Source: Apostichopus japonicus (Eukaryota; Echinodermata; Holothuroidea; Aspidochirotida; Stichopodidae). Taken from it: a DNA stretch of 64,000 nucleotides. Positions 48,201-60,887 of the stretch are shown here, piece by piece. How positions within the stretch are numbered: the first letter of the stretch is position 1; every line of letters begins with the position of its first letter. The notes below the pieces were generated by a model. That model was not told the origin of the DNA. It saw nothing but the letters and a program-made list of their open reading frames with translations, and made no database searches. The DNA is taken from NCBI RefSeq assembly GCF_037975245.1, contig NC_092563.1, positions 895,001-959,000 of the forward strand, in the 5' to 3' direction. The translations under genes and the position numbers were made by a program.

Positions 48201-51200
48201 TGTCTCTATCCTCGCCATTGTCAATACCGTACACGTAGGTTGTTTGAGTGTATGAATGTCTATGCTAAATTTACACGCACAAGTTGTATAAGTTACTTGC
48301 TTTCGTCCCATTAGTTGTTCATTCTCCATCAGTTACTGTCCGTACGGTGGGGCATTTACGGAGGGAGTAAGCGATACCTCAGCATGGCTACTAATCCGAT
48401 CGTCTGATAGGAATGTCATTAAAGAGTCAAAGATAATAGTGAAGCCGTGTTAGTGGTCCGTGATGAATGAAATTGATTTCAATGTTTTGACAGGATACTT
48501 CAGTCGGTGGAAGGTTGAATTTCAATAACATTCTCTTCTTTGTGCTAGCTATTTGACCTCTCGTTCTAAAAATAACACTCAGGCTAATATCAAGATTGTA
48601 ATAAACGCAGGCCTTTATTAATTAAGTTGGTTGTCACCTATAATTGGCTAAATGGCTATTTTGTGTTGAATTGACTTGATATTAAAAGTACTCTTTGGAG
48701 TCTTTGCTATCGCAAAGCCATGTGAATGCGGTAGTCTGTACCAAAGCTCAGCACTTATGAAGAGGAAGTTAACCGTTACATAGTTTCCTTTGGCGGTAAA
48801 CTGGATACGGGAGGTACGTGCGAACCTGATCCCCCTATAGAACTCTAAAAGTATAAAATATGTCATGTTTAAAGGAAGTTACTGATAGTATGCCTTGAAC
48901 GAAGAGGAGTTTCAATTTCAAGACAAAGCTAGATTAATTGGACAATCCATGTCAGAGCGAGTTCACGCGTATCCTCTGACCAATTACTGACCTCACAGGA
49001 ATCCAATTAGCGTTGTGCTGCTCATCCGTCCGCGTCCCATAAAGATCTGATAAAGTGTGACAAATAGCACACGTAAAAATAGACCGTAAACTGCGTGTCA
49101 ATGGCGACTTTCCTGTTTCCTTGGCAACCCAACCAAACGGTAGTATATAGTTCCGTTGATGTGATATGTACCATGGTATATCATATTCGCATACATAAGT
49201 AACGAGAAGATATGATTCGATAAACCATCTACTCACGAGTTCGGTATGTTCGGAAGTTATTTCAAGAATGTCAGTTACGGGGTGATTGATTCTGTGGACG
49301 GGCGGTATAGTTTACTGCTGTTCTGTTGTTGTTCAAAAGATGGATGAGATTTCATAACAAGTTCAACTTTTCAGGTCTCACAAAGGAAATAACCCGGATG
49401 TGTTGACCAAACGTTACTTCTAACAAAAATTGGCTCCATTTACCAAATGTTAAGCCTTGTCACCTTTACATCATCAATTTGGTCACGTGAGATCATGACG
49501 AATAGAATATTAAAAGTATCAGGTTTCCCTAACATGCTACACACGGTCTTAGTTTAGAGTTCTAGTCAAAATGTTTTGAAATATAATGTCACTTTCGGAA
49601 AGGATTTGTGCAATGTCGGACACATCGATTGAGGCAGTTAACCTATTTGCCACTTATATGTGTCACAATACAGATGAAGTGCTATGTGTTCGCTAGGTCC
49701 AGCCAGTTTTTATCATTGTAAGTCATCATTTCGTAAATTGCCAATTTAAAGAGGTGGTCCACTTCATTCACAGTTGTCGTGATGTACGTGGGAACATTCA
49801 AGAAAGTCATTAGCTAAATTCATTATATTTAGTGCTAATAAGTAAATATGTATGCAAACGTGCTAAATTATGATACGTTTTACCAATAGCTGAAACGTCC
49901 AAATTTTTTGGGCAAATTAATGGTCCATTAACAAAATTTATTAAGTTTTTCAAGTGGAAGGAGCTAAGAGTGCGTGATCGAATCCAACGAGTCGTTGTAT
50001 AGAGTGAGGGCGTACTCAAACATAATAAGTATTCGACAATAGAATGAGCAAAGCAAATAATTTTACCGGTTTTTGTGACAATATCAAGAAGCTTGGGTGT
50101 TTTTCAATTAATAAGGGAGCTGCCACGGCAAAGTCCCTGTCCCCCCCCCCCTTGTTAGCAATATCATACTATGTATAAATTCTTTGTTCTTGAATAGCGC
50201 CCCGTATTTTGGCCTTCTTTCAACACATTTACTATACCACACGCTAACACATTAATTACACATTACATAGGCCCGAGTCGTGACATTATATTTTAATTGA
50301 AACGTTCAATTTGGTATAAGTGTACGTTCATTAAGCATTACCAACATGCCAAGCGGGGCCCTCGTATTTACGCACCTGGCTAATGCTATTACAGTCCATG
50401 GTATACGTTCAATGTTGTTTATTCTATAGAACATTCCTTACATTTTAAAGATAACCTCCTGTACTGCGTTTTCCTTACTACAGTCTAACCAAGAGATAAC
50501 ATTCTTTCTTCTTCATCCTTCACAGCTAATTAGTTGTCGATTTCAATCTAATCTCTGTCAGGACTTTTTCCGAGTTTGGAATCTTAATGAATTAAACATG
50601 CTTCTGGCATGTACATAAAGGTGTATTGCATAACTTAGGTACCAGACTTGAGAAAGTCTCTGTCTATAATTTTCTTTTAATAGCCCTACGTAAATTCATA
50701 GACGCTTATATTGTAGTCTCCTAGCCTTGTATGAGACTTGGCACGCCTAGGTCGAGATGGGGGGTGGGGCGGGGTGGGGAGGACTTGAAGTCTTCATAAA
50801 ACAAATCCTAATCCCTTCTCATTTGTGATCTAGTACTTTGACTTTTTAAGAGGTATAAAAATATTTTTGTTTAGCAAAATAACTGGGTTTGGTCAACAAT
50901 AACCAGATTTGCTGTACCAAGTCACGTACGAGCTTGTTTACGTAAAATCGTACGTAATACCACCAAACTGAAACGTTTTCAACATCTGCCTCCTTGCATT
51001 GAGAGTGACTACGTGACCATAACGAGGATGCGCATGTATTTAGTGCCCTAGCTGGTATTCAAACTTTCTTGCTCTGTGACCCTAAGTTTCATGTTGGCGA
51101 CCCTTCTGTGGCGGATGTTGTTGCTGCGGATAGGGTTTTACGCGCGGAGAGTGTATCCCTGTCCCCTTTCTGATATGATTAAGGGTGTTTATTTTCAAAA

Positions 51201-51682
51201 TGGTATGATATTTTGCATCTCTTGAAGTAATTTATGTTTAAGATTTTTGTTTCTTTTTTACCCCTACAAATGTCGGTAATTTCTGTTTTTTTTTTGTTTT
51301 TTTTTGTCTTCCGAATATTTGACGAAAGGGTCGCGACCCCCAATTTGAATACCAGGTTAGTGGTCCTACATGACGATAACACTGAGAGTAACAAATACCA
51401 CACGGTGACGGTTAAAATATGTAAACATGTGTAATATGCAATTATAAAACACCTTGGCAATGTTTCTGGCGCATTTGCATCGTGCCCATAAAGAGTCTAT
51501 TAAATTTTATACTTTTTTTTGTATTTATTTGTATTTTGTTTTAGACATTTTTTACCACTGCTTTTTACCACATTTAATCCACTGATCCGTCTGTATGTTC
51601 CTTATGTATTGCATGCGTTCATTACGGGCCAGATCGTCGAATCCATTTCTAATAATCTATTTTATTTATCAAGGGTTATCAG

Positions 51683-54600
51683 GAAGAAGATGACGAACCT
51701 AAGATGGACCGTCCGGTTATTACTGATGACGATGTTCAAGATGCTGGCGAAGGCCTCGGATCAAATCCTTTCACTGAATCTGTTTCTTTTGGGAAATTGG
51801 AAACGGGAGAAGGTTTGTAATGCATCGCCGTTAATTAACGAAGGCATTCATTGATATAAAACATATTTTAAAACAAGTTACAGATCATTGAAACATGCTC
51901 CCGCAGATTACATCCCAACACATGAATTTGTGTAGTCTGACATGGCGATACTACACGGAAATATACAAGGGTCAAGGGTCAAGCCTGGCTCGACTTTATA
52001 TCGTTAGATCAAACGAAGGAAACATAAACTTTTTCAGCTATTCTTGGAAGGATTGACAATGTCAATATTTCCATTGCTTTATTTTGTTAAGCTGGAGAAA
52101 TGAGATGGCGTGAAGATGGGCAATGGACGGGCTTGGGCGAGGGAGTGGACGGGTTGGGGGCAGGGCGTGGCGTGGGGGTTGCTTGCGGATTTTTATATGC
52201 ACAAAAGTAGATTTGTACCTGTTGATGTGGCGTTTAGGCTTTCTCTCACAGAGAAAGGGTTGACTCGTGGAGTGCGTGATCAAACGTTCTGTGTTACGAG
52301 CTTTCATTTAATTTCTCTTGCAGCGCCATCTATTTTTAGTCAGAAGGTCACTGGCTCGGAGACGGTCTTTGGGAAGAAGAGGGAACAAGGTCCACTCAAA
52401 CCGTCTCGACGGTTACCGAATGTGCCCAAAAACCACTGTATAATGTGCGGGAATAAAATAGTGTATGTATAAACAACCACATTTGTTACCTTAGAACTTG
52501 AAGGAAATGTTGTATAGCAAAACTGTCTTTACCAGCAATTTGTGAATTGGACGATATTTATATGCGAAACTTCTGATTTTGCAAGGTTTGCGGACGGAAA
52601 AGGACCAAGTCGTTAATAATTTGCCTAGCAAATTGTCCAAATATCAGTTGTGTGGTGGAGACGTGAATGAGGGACGGGGTGGGGGGGGGGTTAGGGAGAT
52701 CAATCATTCACATTCCATGCATACTAGATGCATAATACAGTGTACTCCGACCTTATGACCTATGCGAATATTACTCAACTCTGTACATATCAAATATGAA
52801 TATTCATAGGCGTTATAGCATTAATCAGCCAGTTGGGACAATTTCGTAATGCTGGTACCTCTCTAAACTGTCCTCCCATATCATGCTTCAAAGCACTCGT
52901 ATTGACAGTACAAACAGTTACCGTTATCTGATAGAAACAAGTTTCATGTTATCTGATATGATAGTAGGCCTATATAGAGTAAAGAATTCATTAATTGCAC
53001 TGGTGCTCTGAAGCGGGACATGACATGACAACTAGTTCAAGCTGGTAACCTTGTTCTGTTTGCTGGTATATTTTAACTTTGTATATTTGTCGTTTATGAA
53101 TTATTACACCATGAAGTATTATACAATTCAATGCAATGGACAATTTAACATAACGAAGGGCATCTATCTCCCATAGATTTATTCCAAACCCAGTTTTGTC
53201 TTTCACTAAATTCTATTGGTTGACATGACCCACGTGCGCCGCGTGACCCTACTCGCACGATATGTACGCATGAACGAACAAAGAAATTTATTAACAACCT
53301 ACTTTGATAAAGATAACGGATCAAATATGAATTTCAGGAAGGATTATTATGTAATGGAGACTTTTCACGACCCGTTTAGATACCAGGGCACCTAATCATG
53401 AAAAAGTGCACTACCACTGTATGATATCGATGGCTCCAACGTTGTATATAGTACATGTATATAGCTAACTCCAATGGTTTGTACCTTCCGTGGTATACAT
53501 ATATCAATCAGCGGCATGTATTCGGCTACTGTCATAGTACAGAATTCATCAATTTCACCTTCATAGCAAAATAAACCTGTAGGGCAAACTATATGCCTAC
53601 GGTCACGCCGCAACAGTTACACCCCCCCCCCCACCCAAACCACCAACCCTACCCCACAGTTCTTTCCTGTCTAATACCGGTTTGTAGTAAGACACCTGAA
53701 CTTTGTTATACATTTGCTACATTACGTGCACAATAACAGGTACATGGTCACTACCCGAGTAAGTTTCGCAAATCTTTTCACAGCAAATATTAAACATTGG
53801 CATATATACCTACAGCTGTCCATTATATAAAGCTACTGTAGTGTAGGTCTTCTTTATCCCAGCCGAAATATACTTATAATATTTTGCGATGTCATTTACT
53901 GCTATCTTCAAGGGATGATATATTCACTTATTTGCGATTGATATAATGATTGTTGTTATATACGTATATAAAATTACTCGTATACATTGAACGAATGCAT
54001 ATCGTAGCCGTTTACTGTATTGGCGCGCGGTGCAAACTAGTGTTATGATAATTATGGAATGTGTTACATTTTTTTAATAATATTCAGGAGGACATCGATT
54101 GGAACCAACCATTGTTTATATTTTATCTCTATAGATAAACAGACATTCGTCTTGTTTACCCTTTAGGCAAAATATTCCATTTGAATTCCTTGTTGTCTGA
54201 ATAATTCCAGTCTGCGTCATGTTGGCCTTGTTTTATATCGCAGCCAAAATGTGACGTGTTCGCCGTATCCAATATGTAGCTTAAGCCAAGACAATGCTGT
54301 TGGTATATTGAATCAACGTTCTGTTCGACTGTATTTAGTGTGCTAAGTATTCTGTGTATTGATTTTTCGTAATCGCATTGCAAATATGAATTAATCACGG
54401 TTTCTGACATTTTTTAAAATATTTATTTATAATTACAATTATCAAGGCGTAGGCCTTTGCATGTTTGAAAAGTGGTGTCAGCTATGACAGGGCCCCGATG
54501 CCGCAATAGAAACGGACCCTTACCAGTGAATTAATTGGTTGATGCCCACAAGTGAGTGCTAGAAATAAGAGATGGGCGTCTCTGATCATTTGGGTTCTCA

Positions 54601-57600
54601 CTTAATGCTTGGACATAAATCGCATATGTGGAATTTTGAGCAAGTTATAGATTGCAAGGAATAAAAAAAACTGATTTTCTGGTTAAAAGTTCCTATAGTT
54701 CGGCCCTTAAGAGAGCATAGGCCCATTTGGTTAACCGTTTAGTACCAATGCTAGCTGCTTCGCCGACCGTCGTCCATAGTTGTTTTTTCTTCGTGAGGGG
54801 TGGGGCGGCTACTTGTCACCGGGCCCCAAGTGAACGGACCCTCACGCGGCCGCACAGGCCTAGTTATGCCACTGCATCAAAATGAAAATTATGCGTATCC
54901 TGCGTGAGTTTGAATTAACTCTCTTACGGCGTTCCAAGCCTTACTCATGCATGTGTAGCAGTGTATAAGATACGTGAGTAAGGCAAGCTACAGTTGTTTA
55001 TTCCTTTCCCTTTTTTACAACAATCTTATAAGAGGGTAAACAGACTCGGTTAGCAATGAGCTAGTCTCCCCCGAGGCACTCCAAGGAAAATTACATAAAA
55101 ATCCAAACCAAGCAATAGAAATGAGAAGAAAAAAATTAGCGATTAATCAAGATTAACTATTAACAATTATGAATTACATGTAACTAGCAGATTTAAAGCA
55201 GCATTTTGCGTTTGGTCGCCGTTTTCCACTTTTTTGACATGTCCATCGAGTATTTTACATATATCAATCACAAAACAGCAAACTAAGATATTAGCCAAGT
55301 TTTTCCCTGCCAACAACATTAATTGGCGAGTAAATAGGGATATTTGCAGATAATGAGAAAAGTGTCCACCGACAAATTCTACATTTAAAATTAATCGCAT
55401 ACAGTTCCCCCAAACCCACTAGTTTGAATTCAACCAATCAGAGATGCAGGTTTAGTTATGAGACGTTGCTAAAAATATATTCAAAACTTTGCGGTGGTAC
55501 AACCAGGGAGTTGTTATGGAACCCCCTGGTACAACTGCCATATAGACTGTACACAAATCAAGCATGGTGTCGTATTACGTATTGGTCAATGACGTTCGTA
55601 GTGTTTAAATATTCATATTATGGGCGAGGTTTATTGGGATCCCAACGGAAAATATCTTCGAGAAAAACAAAGTTGAAAGTTGTAAATTTTTCGACTTTTA
55701 TGCCACCATTTGAAGTAAGATTTAAATAGAGAAGCTAGTTATGTATGTCGTTATGGCATCGTGGAGTCAGTGAGGTTGAGAAAAATCATAGAAAAGGACG
55801 CAAAATGTTGCTTTAATTAAAATGTTCAAAATTAGAAGTACAGACTTGATTTTTTTTACATTAAGTGGCAAATGGTTCCATTCCTTTGCAGCAAGATACG
55901 AAATTATTTCCACGGTTATCGGTTTCTTTTTTAATATACGATTATATTATAGGATTATATGATAATTAGATATCTGATATCATAATCTAACAAGCCAATG
56001 ACCTATGATTGCATTTTCATTACAGGACATGCATGTCCGTGGCGTCTTTAAAATAAATAAGTCACTTTATAATTAAATCTTGTCTCCAGATGAAGAATAC
56101 CCATCCACTCAGCTGCAATGCATGGCTTGAACGTTCTGACCTAAGCTTAACAACCAAGACACCTGCTACCTTAGCAACGCCTTTAGGCGCGAATCGATAC
56201 CGAACGAGAAAGTAACCCCATACATCGCCTTGAACGTGCATAAGGGCGTAGGCTAATCCTTCGTGATTCATGCATGATGTGTATATTGAAGTTTTCGTAC
56301 AATGTTTCTTGTTTGCTATTTTGAATTGACAAATACCACAGGAAACCGCCCACAACTCGTCTTCCGACAATAGCAGGTGTATTTGATAATAACTGGCTTG
56401 TACATAACCAACGTTTGTGTTTATATTTAGATATTGCAACAACCCCGCCAATATATTCCATATTCACTCATCATTATGACAATAGTAAACAGTGAAACAC
56501 TTGCTCTGTGTTTGACAATCAGTTCGGGCATCACAGTGCGCCTTATCAATCACCGCATCGAACCAATATGCCTCCTTTTGACATGTTATAACTGCTACGG
56601 TAACCCTCCTCTCTACCCAGGCCCTCTCTACCCCTGGCACTTTCTACCACGGGCACGCTCTACCCCCAACCCCAAGGCCTCGCCACTTTCATCATTGTTT
56701 TGTCATTAGTATTTATTTACAGTCAAAGTTGATTCACGGTCTATGTTTCGTCCATCATTGTCCATCATTTTCATTTTGTAAATTGACAAAAGTGGCCATA
56801 CCGGAATTGAAACTTGAATGTACAACGAGATATTTGGGGCAACTGTATAGTTATACGCGTTTTAATCAACTGAAGCACCGTGTTTGTATCACGCAGTTGA
56901 AACGTTATTGATTATTTTCGCGAAAAGGATATTATACAGGTGCGTATCCAGGGGGGGGGGGCGTTGGGGGCGCGCGCCCCCCGGGTAAGGAAAAGAGGAG
57001 AGAAAAAAGAGAAGAAAAAAGGGAAAAGGAGGGGGAAAAAAGAAAAGGAGGAGAGGAAGGAAGGGAAAAGAAAAAGAAAAAAGAGAGAAAAGGAGAAAAG
57101 GAGGGAGTAGAAGATAGCCAAGACCTCGGGAAGAGAAAGAGGAACAGTCATAGTTAAAGCGCTGATCCCTATTATATACACATGGTAGCCAGTGACAGAT
57201 CGAGGATTACGGAGGGGGTTTGCGCCTCACCGTACCCCTTACACCGACAACTCCATTTTTGACGTTTCCATTTTTCCTCTCTCACTAATGTATATATATA
57301 AATACTATATGGTCTATCACAACGCGTGTGTGTGTATGGACGCCTTAAACAATTGTACAATTGTGCTATATGGAACCAACTGTGGCTGGTCTTGAACTCG
57401 ACCGAGTCGTCGGGGAACATGAGGCATTTCGGGAAGGGGGCGACCGCCCCCCCCCCCGAGCAAATTTTCTTTATGACATCGCTAGTAATTTCAAAATAGA
57501 CAATGCTTAGATGCAACTTACAAGGCCTGGGAAGTGTCATTTCCAGCGATCTGGGAGGCATTTTCGGCCAAAATTTTTATTGAACGCTTCGCACCAACAC

Positions 57601-60600
57601 ATGGTGGCGCTTCGCTTAGATAGTTTGCCTACAGGCTTCGCCCCTCTCTTGGCAATTACTCGCTACACGACTGTTCGAATTTGTAAAGCAAAGAACAATA
57701 TAACATCATATCAGTGAGCATTGAATGCATGTTCCACGATGAACAGCCTCAAAAACTGTCTTTGTGTGTAGTCAAAGGCGTAGGAGCCCAATTGGATTTG
57801 GGGGCTGAAATGACTTGCCCGAAAAAAGCCAAAATTTTTCGCGCGCGAAACGCGCGTTCAACATATCGATGCCAATATCATGTAAGCAAGCATCGCTCAT
57901 TACATTGCATGGCATCGTTTACCTAACGGTCCGTGGAAGTTGCACAGTATACCGCCGGATGCTAATGTAAACTACCAAATGTCTCATGTAGATGGAGAAA
58001 AAGCATACAGATCCATTTATGTCAAAACTCTCTTTTACAGTAGTAATGTCGGCCAAGCTTAGAACTTTATTTTAATTACCAAGGAGATCATTTTTAAGCT
58101 ATTCATTGCTATTTATGTTTCTTTCAGTAGGTGCCCGAAAAAAATGGTTGCGGGGGGGGGGGGGGGGGGCTGCAGCCCCCGCCTCCTACGGGACCTACGC
58201 CTATGTGTGTAGTGTTCGGTTCGATATACCTGATATCGGAAATATCTGGTATTTTTCATTCCCTTCAACCAAGTTTTATAATAGCCATTATAAGAGGTTG
58301 CAATATTTCTACTACAATAAATTAACTCTGTCTGAATTTTCAAAAATTTCCTCACCAACATTCTTCATCATACTTTCCTCTACTCGTGCAATTTTGACCT
58401 GTCTGTTGGGGGTTCCAGGAGGTTTTTCTATATTGGTTGTCCATAGATTGAATTTTGTGCAACATTATGGGTATGTTTAAAAGTGATTTTATTCACGAGA
58501 AATGTGAATTTTCAAATTCTCAACAAATAATGGGCTTAAAACCTTCAAAAGTGGGGCTTTCGGATATTGTGGGCCGTGACGTAGAATTACCTACAAAAGC
58601 AATCATCCATAGGACATGCAATGAGGTCGAACATGATGTGTGACTGGTGACAATCTTCAAAAAGGTTATGGATGGGAAAAAACTTTTGGGAAATACTTGA
58701 TTCTCAGGCAATCGTGCACATCTGGTTGGTCATTTTCAAACCCGAGAAGTGCCATTTCCGGTGATCTGGGGGGTATCAAAACCAGAAATTTTCTTGTACG
58801 CTCCGCGCCAACCGATGGTGGCGCTCCGCTAAGATAGTAATTCGCGCCCCCCGGGTTAGAAAATCCTGGATACGCGCCTGCTATATTCAAATCAATTAAA
58901 AGGAGTAAACGCAGGCTTACATAGCTAACAATATGTATGGTATCTTCATGTTTCGTTTATTAGTGCACGTGCCGTCTGCACGAAGCAAACAGTGGTGCTC
59001 ATTTATCTGTTATCCCGCCAAAAATGACAAGGGTATCTTCGACTAATGAACTGTGATTAACTTAACGTGACCAATGTAAGACTTGAATGCAAGATATTAA
59101 TAGATGCATTGTCCCGGTGGCTATATGAAGGGGTATTATTTCTATTCTGCCACAATGAAGAAATTCAAGCCTACCTCAAATTAGGAAAGTGATCCGTGTT
59201 TGCGCAATTGAGGTCGAACGATCAGAATAAATGCACAAACAGCCGGGTTTTTGTTTCTTTCTGGTCGCATCAAATGATTAAGCTGTCATAATAATAACTA
59301 TTGTTCAATTAACTTGAAAATGTAATACTTACCAACTAACCACACTTTTTTACTCCCTTGATTTTTTAACATAATTTGGCATTTCTGATTTATAAATTTC
59401 TGATTTATAAATCCGGTGGAGAGTGAAGCATTGTCAGTGACTGTAAGTTAAGTCTAATTAAACGTAATCATGGTGCCTTGAGCAAGCACATATAATGCAG
59501 TAGGCCTACGTTACCCACTTCAACTTTGTGTAGCGTAATATGCGCAGATCTGCATACATCTGTACACTCTGCACAGTTTGGATTATACTCGAAGGCATCT
59601 TTATATCTGTGCGTATAGTCGACCGCTCTGAACTAGGTTACTATCCAGCAAGTGACGTCACCCCTCGTCTGGCTACAATACATGGTTCCTCAAGCTTACA
59701 ACAGTTCTAACAGATAATAAATTCAAATTTATACTAGATACCGTACGCGCAACGGCGCACGATCCCTGCATGTTGTTCCCTTATTTGGTCTGCTTTCATT
59801 AACCACAAACATCTATATACGATATATGGAACAGCAGATTTTGGCCTTGATGGCGTACGATACACAAAGGAATAAAGGAAACAGACACATAATATATATA
59901 TATTAGTTGGAGAATCCAGCACATTTAACGGACTGATTTCTGAAGCTATATATCTTCCATTATAATTGTATAATGGTATAGGACGTACTATAGGCTGTTA
60001 GTCAATAGGTGTGACGTCCACGGTGCATCTCCAAACCGCCTCAATCGTGTCGTCTGTTTTCCCGGCTACAATAATATATGTAGGCTACAGTTAAGCATGG
60101 GTGCATTCAAAAGTGCATGGTTGTACCTTTGAATTAATATAGACGGCAGCCTGATTAAGGATTCTTATCATTATTGCAGTGCGCGTGCGCGCTACATTAT
60201 TGTCATTCCTGGCCAAGTGTGTATACGATACCTACATGACAGGACGTTGAAACTTACTAAGTTTCATAAAGTCTCTGGCACATTTGCAGTTTCAGAGGCT
60301 AGCTGCGTAGCCAACTTATTCCGAGCCTGTCACGGCGCTCACAAGCGTCCTCACTTTGTACGTACCTGCATGACTATACTCCCTGGTGTGCTGTCCGCCA
60401 AAAAAAAAAAAAAAAAACCACCATGAACAACCGAAAAGTTCTTCCCTATACGACACGCAGTACAATCAGGGAGTTGTTATGGAACAACTCCCTGGTACAA
60501 TACTGCGTATTTTCAGGCAAACGGCAGTTCTAATTTTATTTTTATTTTCTCTTTTCAGTGGACGATTCGTCAGCATTCGCGATAACATGATCCACAACGA

Positions 60601-60811
60601 ATGTTTTACGTGTGCCGTGTGCAACATTAACATAAAAGGAAAAGGTAAAAAAAAAATAACACAATTCAAGTTTAAACTATATAGACCAGTTTGCTCGGCT
60701 GGTAGAGCGCTGGGCTTGTAACCCAGAGGTTAGGTGGTTCGAACCCCCGTTGTAGTCATACATTTTTTCCGCTTTTTTCCATGGTTTTAAGTTGGCAGAG
60801 TCTCGAAGTAT

Positions 60812-60887
<76 letters not shown>

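Larger units (their letters stand above)
42807..51682. other. Non-coding stretch between ACSF3 and the LIM gene exons
   Basis: Holds the hAT MITE at 43151-43443, a candidate ACSF3 5' exon at 45198-45290, a candidate LIM-gene first exon at 44860-44871, and many poly-G or poly-C runs (44360-44373, 45002-45012, 46407-46423, 47526-47538, 48042-48056, 50139-50151). The ORF of 150 codons at 44181-44633 on the minus strand has no domain and contains a poly-Pro stretch coded by a homopolymer. No PDZ-coding exon was found. Confidence 0.4.
56937..58880. mobile_element. Composite hAT-like MITE region
   Basis: The left end CAGGTGCGTATCCAGG at 56937 and the right end CCTGGATACGCGCCTG at 58865-58880 are inverted copies of one terminus with one mismatch. 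Both sides also carry a GCGCCCCCCGGGT block followed by A-rich text, in the same orientation. The 8-bp flanks (ATATTATA and CTATATTC) do not match, so this may be two broken elements or one element with later damage. A second MITE family member (57437-57672) and an AGGCGTAGG-ended element (57776-58202) lie inside. A polypurine AG-rich tract occupies 56989-57110. Confidence 0.5.
52463..60558. other. 8.1 kb intron of the LIM gene with nested repeats
   Basis: Between the exon coding CIMCGNKI and the exon coding GRFVSIRD. It holds MITE-like sequence (54471-54877, 56937-58880), two homologous foldbacks (55491-55539, 60456-60507), an A18 run at 60400-60417 and several poly-G runs. No host gene was recognised in it. 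Confidence 0.6.
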
